Assembly: GCA_019916065.1 (NCBI GenBank)
Contig: CM034240.1
Coordinates: forward strand, 39,644,561-39,708,560
Length of the DNA stretch: 64,000 nt
Origin: Vitellaria paradoxa
Taxonomy: Eukaryota; Streptophyta; Magnoliopsida; Ericales; Sapotaceae
Direction of reading: 5' to 3'
Position numbers and translations under genes: made by a program. The notes beneath the pieces were generated by a model. It saw only the letters and a program-made list of their open reading frames with translations. It searched no databases and was not told the DNA's origin. Shown here piece by piece: positions 1 through 12,000 of this stretch (positions are counted from its first letter, which is position 1; the number at the start of each line of letters is the position of its first letter).

Positions 1-585
1 TACTTTGACTTATGGCACACGCAAGTCTTCACAAATCTAAACTACTAATATTTATAGTAGTAATAAAATAAAATCATGAATGAACACAAGTATTCAAATA
101 ATTTTTCTCTATACTCAATAGTATAAAATGTATAATCTTTTATCAAACATAAACATGCTTTCACAAATACTAGTTTGTAAAATTTAACCATGAAAATATT
201 TATACATGGATTAATTTACAAATGTTAATACTAGTAAGGCAAATCACTCACCTAATATCTAAATATACAAATATAAAATAAATCAGAATAATCCTTCATG
301 ATCTTGAACACACGAATATAAATATTTATTATTTAAAAATTTTCCTTAAAATTATAGTTAATAATTTTAATAAAATTATTAACTGTAAATTCTCATCCTA
401 TCAAAATAACTCAAATTAATAACTTTAATCTTCATTCATTAATTTTCAATCCAATTTACACTTACCAGAGTGTCTTTTTTTTTTTTTAATTTGAAGTATC
501 CCGGCATACCAACCTGGCATGTACATATATATGCCCATATATGTACACAAAGTCACAGCAACGTTGTTCCAATTGCAATAAAAAA

Positions 586-620
586 ATTATTATTTATTAT
601 TATTATTATTATTATTATTT
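586..620. repeat. TTA/TAT trinucleotide microsatellite
   Basis: Near-perfect TAT/TTA tandem run. It explains the tyrosine- and isoleucine-rich spurious reading frames that cross it. Confidence 0.85.
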
Positions 621-773
621 TTACAATCTACCGCTGGTTTCTGCCAATCAATGCAACCCATATGTATGTATATATATGCATATATGTAGAGGAGTCTCTC
701 AGTTAAGGCGAAGTGTAGCGCAGCGGAACAGTTTTCTTATTTTTTTTAGTTTTTTAAAACTTAATATATAAAC

Positions 774-779
<6 letters not shown>

Positions 780-804
<25 letters not shown>
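780..804. repeat. TA dinucleotide microsatellite
   Basis: About twelve uninterrupted TA units. Confidence 0.9.
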
Positions 805-1750
805 CAAACACTAATCTTTATTTTTTTTCTATCAATAATCTAGAGAGAAAATTAATAAATACTAACCTTTATTTTCTTTTTCGTTTCAGGCTCAGCCTTT
901 TCTTCTATCTCTTCTCTCTCCCCCTCATAATTGTGAAATATAATAAAATTCTAGTGAGAATCCTATTTATATACATAATTTTTTAATTAAATATCCACCT
1001 AAATTACGCTAAACTTCAAATCATATCTTAATAATAATAATCCTTTAAAAAAAATTCAATGATTTACATTTATTCAAAATAAATAAATTAAAAAAATTTT
1101 TAACTATTTTTTTATAAAGTCAATTAATTCCAATAAAAAATATAACACATAATTAAAATAAATAATTTATTTATAAGTTATAACAGTTTAATAAAATTTC
1201 ATATATATTTTACTTTATATTATTTTTGTAATTTTATATAAATTATTATTATTGAAGTGAAATTAGTCACATATTTTTCTCAATATTTCATAGTTGAGTT
1301 TTGGTTATTTTTGTGTCCCAAATTTTCATTTAGGTTGTTTTTTGGGTTTTATTATCAAGGAACCAAAATAAGTGAAAATCAAATAAGAAATTCATATGCA
1401 TAGATATAGTATAATTACAATCATAAATTTGCAAAATATTAAATTAGAAGTTATATTTTTTTAGATATATAAATATAATTTTGATTATATAATATAATAA
1501 CAAATGTGTACAAAAATAAAATAAGAAATTATATATTTATGTGTATATAAAAATATAATTTTAATCACTGTGGTTTTAATTGGAACTTAATCGAATTATT
1601 TCAATAGCTTTTATTCGAATAATTTGAATAAAACTGAATAATTAAACTAAAAATTAAATAATAACCCTACTCACATTAACCACAGAATATCATCTCTATT
1701 TTGTATGTAATATATACATACAACTTATTAATACATGGAAATATGTTACT

Positions 1751-1890
1751 GGGTGTGTTTGGAGTTATATAAAAATGTATAAAATAAAATAAAATTGTAA
1801 AAGTAAATGTCTCTTAATTTCGTACAGTGAATAAAAAATTTAAATTTTGTTATCTCATAATTCGTGTTTGTAGAGATTTATAAAAATTCA
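1751..1890 (+). mobile_element. MITE-related copy, same family as 59578-59708 and the hairpin at 60936-61303
   Basis: It begins with GGTGTGTTTGGAGTT and continues through a block that recurs near 59578 and in both arms of the hairpin at 60936-61303: TATAAAAxTGTATAAAAT, then AAATGTCTC, then an ATTTAAATTTT core, then TCTCATAATTCGT. No matching opposite terminus or target duplication could be placed, so this may be a half-element. Assignment rests on resemblance between copies in this window. Confidence 0.5.
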
Positions 1891-4859
1891 CATGTTATTT
1901 TTCATGTATCTTACTAACTATTATTTTATCTTTTAAAAAATTTTTGAATTGCTCATAGTAAAGTAGCATCATTATGCATAAAAAAAAGAAGATCCGCATG
2001 ACACGATTATCTTCATCTATATGTCAAATTGTTTCTCTTTTTAAGCATTATCACTTTGGCCAAACGTAAAAGAAAGACCAAAAAAAAAACCTACAATACT
2101 AATTTTATTGCACTTTATTTAGAATGATGAATTTGATAAAATTTAATTTCATTTGGAGACAATTTTTACCAATTTTTATATTTAAAATAAAAATAAAAAT
2201 TTATGAGTTATATTTGATTTCATTTTATTACTTAAAGTTTGGAATTTATATATCATTTGAAATCTAGCCAAAATAATAAAATTTGATGATAAATCATTAT
2301 ATTTTTAAGCCATCCAAATAAATTAATAAATATACTTTCATATGTCATATTTACTATATTTTCTGTTTCTATTAATATGGTCAAATTTGGTATTTATTTT
2401 AAATCAATTCAATTCTTAAATTCTAATATGTATTTTGAATACAAAAATTAAATCAAATCAATTTTAAAAGATAAATATTTTCAAATGGGGCGCTAGTAAA
2501 ATTCGTTGTAAAAAAAGGAGCAAAAATTTTGCAATTTAGTTTATTTATTTTAATATGAATTTCTTTTTTTTTTTCTTTTTTTCCCTAGATTTGGAAAAAA
2601 AAAATTGTGAGTTTGCTATGGTTTTCATGGATTATTTTTTTTATTCCCACGCCCAAAGAATAACAAATTATTGCATAAAAATAAGAAATTGTATTACTAT
2701 AATTTATTTTGCTATTTTATTTTTAATTATTATTATAATAAGCATTCGGATCACTTTAGAACGTAAATATTAAAAAAAATGAATCATTTATATTTGATAT
2801 ATTTTATTTAGAAATTTATACCAATAACAATGACTTAGGCTCGATTTAGTGACAAAGTTGGTTTTAGCTTTTTTGGTAGCCTTTGTCTTCTTATATGACT
2901 TTATTTTTATTAAAATTTATTTTTTTTAAAGTTATAGCTATTTACACTCCATTAATAGATTTTTACCTTCTATTTTATTTGTTCATTAAATAAAATTACA
3001 GAATTATCCTTATTATTCTAATAAGATATTTTGTATAATTTTTATTAGCTAATTAATTAAAAAGCAATTAATTAAATTGTTTAATATTTATACAAATAAT
3101 AATATATATAATGGATGACTATATGATTAGATTATCACGTGGCACAGTTAACTTATCTCATAAGTTACTATAGTCACATCTACACCCGATTAAGTTTTGT
3201 TGGGATTTATTTGATATTAGAATTTAATTAGTTTACCAAATTTATTTTTTTTATGATATAAAAAATATTAATTGTATTTGTACATTGTAATAAAGACAAA
3301 ATTTAGCTGATAATATTTTATTTTATCCTCCTATTTTGATATATTTCAACTTTATCATCTCTACTTTAAAGATAATTTAAAATTACCCTTTTATTTTATT
3401 TTGTTCACATATTTATAAATTTACAAATGGTACTTCAAACTTATCATTTTAATTTCATCTTATGCATTTTAAAAATTGACTCCACTCTTATTCTTTCTTT
3501 AGAAAAAAATTAAAAAAAAATACGGTTAGTCATTTGGTATACTCAAAACATATTTACATAATTATTTGAAGTATACATAATAAATTATAATTTATTAAAT
3601 ATCTCTTACTTTTAATTTTATTTTAATTTTTATTTATATTCTTTACGATTGTCCATTATACTTCTTGTAGTAATGTTTTTTTTATTTTTATTTTGGAAAA
3701 AATAATAGTAATTAATGAAATTCAAAGTAGATATAAACCCAATACCCGTTCAATTTTGGGTAATTAATTTATTTTATTTTTAGTAATAGTTATATTTTAA
3801 ACAGTAATATCAATATGCTATATTAGATACTAAATCATTATTATTTAACATCTTAATTATTTAAGAACTATTAAAAAAATATTATTGCAATTGTTATGTC
3901 TCTATAATTAATGAAAGGACTCTTAGTAATTTTTATTATTTTTATTTTTAATTAATAAATTATTATAATAAAAAAACTATCTTCTCCAATTTAATTTAAA
4001 ATTATTTGAATATTTATAAATTCTTTAATTTTTGATTTTTGACTTTTAACTTTATTTTATAAATTATATATGGTGGGCGTACTTTTAATCTATAAATAAA
4101 TTCTTGTACTCCGCCTTATTTTTTCTAAGTTGATATGAATTCAGTATATATGGTATATATAAAATATCTTATTAAGAAAATGATAATTTTGTAATTTTAT
4201 TTAGTGAAAATTCTTAAAATAAAATGCTAAAATCTTATCTATGAAGTAGAAATAAACTTATCTTATTATTTTTTAGGGTGGATCTATTTGCACTTCACAA
4301 ATAGATTTTTACACTTTACTTTTTTTTTCATTTAATAAAATTACATAATTATCCTCCTTCTTCTACTCAGATATGTTATATAATTTTAATATCATAAATA
4401 CTCTTTTACAAGAATAAGAGTAGTTATATAATTTTATTTAATAAAAAATAAAATAAAATATAAGAATTTATTTGTAAAGTACAAATATAGTCATCATATT
4501 ACCCCTAGGGTTAGTTCGAATGACTCGTGAGTTTGCTTTTCACATAAATTATATGAGTTCGATTTCTGACTCAAACGAGATGTGCGTGAAGAGTAGCGTA
4601 CATCTCTCCAATTTATTCATCAGTTACATAATTCGTTGAGAATTATAATAAATCGATGTCGATTTTGAATTACTAAAAATATATGTATATATATACTCAT
4701 CCTATTATTTATTTATTTCTAACTAATGATTTATTTTTTATTCTCTTTTTCTCTAAGCTTACAAATGGAGCCTTTAAGAAATAGGATATTTCTCGAGTAG
4801 AAACAACGCGCTCGAGTAGAGTAAGAAATAGAAAAAGGTCTTTGAACTTGTGACAGGTC

Positions 4860-5109
4860 TTTCTTCCTCCCCGTTACGTCTCAATCTCAGGGGCTGCCTC
4901 TCTCCTGAGCTTCTCCTTGTTTGTACGCTAAAATCACTCCCTCCAAGAACACACTCTCACAGTCTCTGTTTCCCTGCTCCTCCGTTCTCACATCCACTTC
5001 TCAATTTTGATTTACCAAACTAACCACTACAATAAACGAACAAATCTCTCTCTCTCTTCATCACACAGTGCACAGTTCTCCAGACTCGGTTTCCTTCTCG
5101 GTGCCAGCA
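4860..5109 (+). promoter_or_regulatory. CT-rich leader / proximal promoter of the KNOX gene
   Basis: The 250 bases before the KNOX start codon are strikingly richer in C and T than the upstream DNA and end with a run of CT units at about 5046-5058. Plant 5' leaders are often CT-rich, and GAGA-binding BASIC PENTACYSTEINE proteins are known to act on KNOX class I genes. Binding here is inference; the transcription start is not determined. Confidence 0.45.
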
Positions 5110-6051
5110 ATGGATGATGACGATGAAATGTACGGACTCAACTCCACCGACGTCGACTACTCCGACCACAACCGCCGCCCCCCTCCAATGCCGCCGCCGG
5201 AGTACCTTTTACATTACCAGGCTGGCGGTTCGCCGCTGCTCAGCGATCAGATTCCGATGTGCGGTTCGGGCCACATGTTCTCCGCCACCTCGTCGGTCAC
5301 CGACGCTGCTTCGGTGGTGGCTGGAGCCCGAAGGAGCGGCTCGGAGGAAGAGGTTTCTAGTGCAATTCGAGCCAAAATCGCCGCTCACCCTCTCTATCCT
5401 AAATTGCTCGAGGCTTTCATCAATTGCCAAAAGGTAGTAGCGACTCAAGATTATGCAAAGCTTTTACGAGCCTGAAGCATTTCGTTTAACGTCTCTTCGT
5501 CTTCTCAATTTCTTTCTTCCTTTCTCTCTCTCTCTCTCTTCATGTATACGTACATATACGTATGCACACGTGCTTTTCAATCTCTCTGTGTATAAAGTCT
5601 TTTAGTTGTTACTTGTTGGTCGTTTTCATAGTTGATACAGTAACGTTACGCAGCAAGCTCGATCTGCAATATAAAGTTTGTTGGTTTGAGCTCGGAGAAC
5701 TTGCCTTTTAACCATTTTCCTGAAGCCTTCGTAAATTTACTTTATAAACAGTTCAAATATTTCAAATTGGTGGCCATTCTTCTGTTTCGAGTCTAAATTT
5801 TTTAAGTACTTTCTCTCCTTTTACTGTAACTGTTAGGGTTAATTTTCATGGAGTCCCGTTAGGGTTTGATCAGCTTATTGTGTTCCGTAGATCCGACTTA
5901 TAGCTACTTACTTATTGTGATTCTGTTAGGTCGGGGCGCCACCAGAGATAGCTTATCTGTTAGACGAAATCTGCCGAGAAAATGATCAAAGTAGGAGATC
6001 AACCGCGGTTACGACTTGCTTTGGTGCGGATCCTGAGCTTGACGAATTCAT

Positions 6052-6096
<45 letters not shown>

Positions 6097-9000
6097 GCTA
6101 CACTATGTATCTTCAAATGGTTCTAATCTGTATCGACTTTTTCTGTGCTTCGAAGGAAACTTATTGCCATATATTGGAGAAGTATAAGTGCGATCTCGCC
6201 AAGCCTTTCAACGAAGCAACCACGTTCTTAAACAGTGTAGAGGCGCAGCTTAGCAATCTCTGCATCGGCGCTCCGAGAAGCTGCGTTTCAGGTCTCACTC
6301 TTTGCATATAAATGGATATATATAACCATCCATATGCGTACCAGACTTTTTGTAGCTTCTTTACTCAGTTTCTTGAGTTTTGTGCTTTGTGGGATTCATC
6401 TTCGCAATTCGATTGGATGGGTTTTATTGCGTTTATATATTTATCATTTTTTTTTCTTTCAATACACTTGCATTACTTTTGTGACTAGATCGAGGTTGTT
6501 ACTCAAATGGCATAAGAAACATCAGCACATGGAGGGATTGTGAGAGCACGTTAACACTTCCCTTGCATATTTTTTGCAAACAAACCCGTTGGATGAAGAA
6601 TAGGCTTAGTTTGGTTTGGTTTGGTTTGGTTTAAACCCATTGGGTGAAGAATAGTCAGTTGCTATTATAGGCCGAGATCTCTTAATGGTTTTAAATATGA
6701 ATTTGCCCAGAGAACATTTGTAGCCCCACAGGGTTATACAAGTTAAGAAAACCCTAGTTGGAAGAAGACTTTTGTTGGAAAATGATTTCTTATTTATTCA
6801 TTTCATGAATGGTAGGTAACAGGTTCATAGTTTGAAGGATTATGAACATTTCTATATTCATTTTTCCCCTACAAGGGATTGAATGAACTTTTTCCAGTAC
6901 GCTGATATTTTATAACTTTAAACATGACCTTGGAGATTATTGGGATTCTGATTAGCAGCTGTATAAACTGTAACAAAATCCTTATTTTTTTTTCCTACTT
7001 CGTCAGTGTTTTTTCTTCTTTTCATGTCTCTGTCTTTTAAGTATAAATGTCTAGTTTCATTGGAAATAGAAAAACTCTTTCACCATAGGTGCTGGCAGGT
7101 CTAATTCCCAAATCAGCGGGAATGCTTCCATTCCTCTGGGTGGGGTGAAAATCTGAGCACGATAGGTAGTGTGGTTTGATAATTCAAAGTTTAGTGGTGA
7201 TATGCCCTATGTTGGGATGGTGCGACACGCGAACCCGACTCAAAACCAACATGAAATTAGTGAGTTTGGTTGTAAATGGGTGCATCTACATTTGACACGA
7301 ATATAACAGATTGGCTTGGTTTCTAAAACAAGTCACCTAATTTAACACGTTTGCATTTGACAAATTAAATATAGTAGAGACTAGTGTAATTCAATTATTA
7401 TTTTATTTATTGTAAGTAGTGATTTGATTTTTGTATTGTGTTTAAGTTTATGATAATAGTTGCTTATAGAGATTCTACAATTTTTACTATTATGCCCAAC
7501 ACCAGATTTGATTATATTTAATTGCAATATATTGTACGTTTACTACTATTTGTTTTTTTTTTAATCATAAAATTTTTATTTTTTTATGTATATATTTTTT
7601 TAGTTGGTGTTAAACAAGTTTTTTTTCGTGTTACATGTGCTAACCTAACATGAGCTATATTTTAAACGGGTTACATGGGTCGTGTCGTGTTACCCATTTA
7701 ATAAGCAAGTCGTGTTAACGTTAGGTATTTTGATACGAGCAATAATCACGTTGGATTAGGTTTAACCTGATTAATTGAATATTGGATTTTGACACAACTA
7801 GAACATGACACCCTAGTCCTCCATTTCAACAGTGTGATCCTGATGGAGGCCAGGAAAGTCTTCTGGACTTTGTTACTGCTCAGTATGTTTTAGGCCAAAT
7901 TTTGTATGATCAAATGCGTATGACCTTCCAATGGGCAGTCTTTGATGTAAATTTAGCTACAAGTATGGAATTGGTGCTTCCATATAATGTCTTATTTGGA
8001 TCAAATATCAAAATTTTCTTTATCTGTCACATCTTCCGCTAGCAAACTCTATGATTTATACACTTTGTTTTAACCTTATAACAATTCATGAATGGTACTG
8101 TACTGTTGCAAATGTGGGGTAACAATGAAGTTCTATTGCTGCATTGAATTTTATGAATCATTATTTTTCTTCTTTTCTTCAGTTCAACACCAATATGACT
8201 TGGTGTCTTTCCTTCTTTTCTTTTATTTTCTCCTCTACTAGATGTTTAGGGGCAAGATATGATAAATGCTGTCTTATTCCTGTGTGCTATGAATTCAAGC
8301 GGATGAAGTTTCTTTCCATTTAATAAAACTATTTTTGAACGGTAAAGGTTTCAGTTCAATGAGGCCCTATATAGGAATACGCATAAATTTAAAGTTCTAA
8401 CATTTGACAAAGACTATTAGTATAAAAGTTGGTGTATTGGGAAATTTATTTTAGAAGTAAATATCAGATGAAATTTATTAAGTTCTAGGTAATAGTCCTT
8501 TTGTATTCCCAGCTTACTGTTTCTGGGTGATGCCGGTGCAGTAACGGTAATGGTTTTGAAAAAGAGTAATGGTAATGGTTAAAATGACGCAAATGCAAAC
8601 ACAAGGGGAATATAATGGGAGTTGTAACTTGATCGGAGGGGCCTGAAACCATTATGTAATGGTTTTATGTAACAGTAATGGCCATTTTTTAAAACTAGTA
8701 GAAAGAAGAAACACATCTACAATAGTGTTGGCCCCTTTTAACAAGTGGATGTACTTTGTCTGCTTTGTTTAATATTTTGCTATGGAAATTTTCTTTTAAG
8801 AACATCTGGTCGGTGGCTTAAAAGGAATTTTAAATTGCCATTATGTGATGGGTGGCAGACAAATACCATCACACCTGGGAAGGTTCTTATGAATGGATTA
8901 ATGCTGCCAGCCAAACTGGAGATCAGAAAATGGAACTGATTGGAAATTTTTGTATATTATTCCGAGGGGATAAAGTTAGGCCTGAACTGAAAGCAAATCG

Positions 9001-12000
9001 CTTTTCTCCATAATCATCTTCAACATTAACGAGATGGATTCCGAACAAGTTTATCAAAGAACACGTGGTCAGCAGACTTAAATATCGAGAGTTACAATTC
9101 AAAAATATTGTGTTTGCATGTGTTGGTGTTGTGATATGGACCTCTTTCCACATCCAGTAGTTCCTTTCTAATTTATTATCAACTTGTTATTCTCTTACTT
9201 TCAAGACTTCATGACTACATGTATAATAAATAATTGTTCTATCCATAGCCTATTGTACTTGGAACAGATGGAATTTGTCAGCAAAAGTCTTTACTTTAAT
9301 GTATTTATATAAGGTAGAGGTTACGAGGTTACAGATATAGCATGGTCACAGGCTATTTTTTCCATCAGTTTGAGAGAAAGTGCTCTTCCATGTGCTGTTT
9401 CTGGGCCCACTATTTGGAGATTATGACATTTGCTTTTGAATGACAGCCAAGACGTGGGAATGATAAGGAAATACTTCCTCTATCATTGAGAAAGTGAAAT
9501 TTAAACTGAAGAGAGTATATAATTAACGCATTTTGCAGCAGGCTAGTTGTGGAAGGCCAACGCTTGGAAAGATTCTATGTATCTGTTTATTTCTTTATTG
9601 GGTGCGGGACATTGTTATTGTTTTGGTTGTTAGAACTTTCCTGTGTCACTTTATCGTTGTTATTTGTTAATTTTTAGTTTTGGTAATGGACATCCAAATC
9701 TTATAGACTATAGTGCCGTGGCTTCTCTGAATTATCACGTTTGGGGTACTTTAAATGAACCTCCAAAGCATATTTTTCATGTGGAATGCTGTTGGCATCT
9801 TTCCTCTCTGATAATAGCTATCAGATTTTCGAGTACAAACGTGCATTGTTATTAATTTATTTATTTGTGGATCTTGCTAGTTGGGGTTTATAGTTTCTTG
9901 ATTCCCCCCCCCCCTCCCAAAAAAAAAAAAAAAAAAAAAGAAAAATTACCAAAACCATGATTGTTGATTTATAGTGATGGGGTTATTGGTAGACACTCTT
10001 TGACCATATAAAGCTTTCTGTAATTTTTTTTTAATGATAATTCACATGTTCTATCTTGGCAGTGTCATTTATTCTTGCTTTATGTACTACTTTTATAACT
10101 CAATTTTCAATATTATTTAAAAGTAGGAAATTGGTAAAATTTATATTGACATCTATAGAAAATATTATCATGTGAAATGTTCGCATTATGGCTGCCAATA
10201 TCATTCCGTAAAGTATATTTATAAACATGAGGGTATGATTATGTTTAGATTCTGTCTTTAGAAGATGCTTCAAATGGTGCATCACAGCATCAGGTTTCTA
10301 AGATCTGTCCTTGCTCAATGATGCTTTAGCTTAGAAGAGCTATATTTTCTAGATCATTCTATTTATTACTCTTGTAATGTGAACATATAGTTGGCCTAGC
10401 ATTATGAGTAATCCCATTATAGGAGAAAGTATCAATTGACATTTATACCTGACCACAGAACATGCCGTTACTGGAATGAATGTAGGTCAATTGGGGTCTA
10501 TATGTATGGAGAGATCAAAGTTATTTTACACTGAGTTTGCATCTTCCTTATTTCTTAATTTCTTCTTTCCAATGGGATTTAAGCAAGATGTGGCCTTCAG
10601 TGTAAAATGCAAATAAGGATTGAATGATGAAGCTACCTCAATTGCAAATCTGATCTTCCCTGTAGATTATTGTTGATAAGGGATAATAAAGGTTCTAGAT
10701 TTTAGTTGATTTTTACACTCCAAAATTTATCCGCCTATGTTTCTGGTTTTGATTAACACATGGCTGACTTTTCCTCCCCTCCGCCCTCTCCCAATCCAAA
10801 AGAAAAAGGAAAAAGAGCTAAAGTCAGCCAAAAGATATTGTGTTTCAACTTCTGTGTTTTGGCGAGCTCACATTCCTTGCTTGTGTTCTGCTACATTGAA
10901 TCTTGTGGCTCTTGTTGTTAATATTCAAACTCTTAGTTGCATACAAAGTAGTTTCTGCATGCATGGACAAAAGCTTTTGTGACCAAAGGAAGCAGTTCAA
11001 GTTGATGTTTATGCTCTTTAACTGATTGATCAATTCTATATGCTTATAACTGTGTGTAGTATGATTCTCGGATGAACACTACCGCAAATTATGTGTAGAA
11101 TATGAAGCTTTTTTCAAAATGTTTATTTCCTTTCTTTCTTTGGATTTCTAATATATATATATATCATGAGTTTTTGAATCAGTAGAATGGTGCTTGTGAG
11201 CCTTTGATTATGATGTCCTATGCTGCTTCTATTTAGACTTGTGGCATATGATGAGTTTTGCTTGCCTGTTTCCCTTTTATGTTATATTAATTCAAGGAAA
11301 TCACATGGATGGTTAGATATAGGTTTTTGATACATAAATATGCTTATACTATCTTATGGTCACTGCTGTACTTAGTTCGGTATATTTCCAAAATATGGAA
11401 CTGCTTGTGCAGACTCACATTGAAATTCCTCAAACTTATTAGCTTGCCTATATCCCTTTTCTGTTAAATTAATGCAAGGAAATCACCTCGATGGGTTAGA
11501 TATAGGTTTTTGAGATACATATATGATATATGTGTTTATGCTATCTTGCCGTACTTAATTCAGTATATTTCCAAAATATGGAACTGCTTGGGCAGACTCA
11601 CATTGAAGTTCCTAATAGGTATTTTGTGCGAGGATTATATAGGTAAGTCATCTATCATCTACTAGAGAAGTCTTGTCCCTTGGTTATGACCATTGAGTAG
11701 CAATTTGGACTGAATATCACTCATTGTGCCATCGCTTTCCTTGATACTGTGAATGCTGTCCAGCTTAGGGTTATAGGAGTAAAATAGATTAAATTGGTCT
11801 GTGGGCCTTTCTAATTATTGGCTACTACTGTTCGACTTCAATCAAATTGACAAATTAAACATACTATAGCACTTTTCAAATTCACTATTTATTTTCCCAT
11901 CTTGTTTTCTATGACACAACATTGTGGAAGTAAAGCCATTGGCATGCTGCTACTTCAGTTGTTATCATACCATCTGTATTTACCCTTCTGATAATGCCTG

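Larger units (their letters stand above)
1..4860. other. AT-rich intergenic region upstream of the KNOX gene
   Basis: No open reading frame here resembles a known protein; the few short ones are low-complexity translations of T-rich or TAT-repeat DNA. Contents I can name are a TTA/TAT microsatellite (about 586-620), a TA run (about 780-804) and a MITE-related copy (about 1751-1890). The rest is A/T-rich sequence without recognisable genes. The last few hundred bases probably include the KNOX promoter, but I cannot place a TATA box with confidence. Confidence 0.7.

Noticed and set aside
4500..4660. SINE-like sequence with a B-box-like GAGTTCGATTTCT.
   Set aside because: The A box is unconvincing, and no tail, target duplication or second copy is visible.
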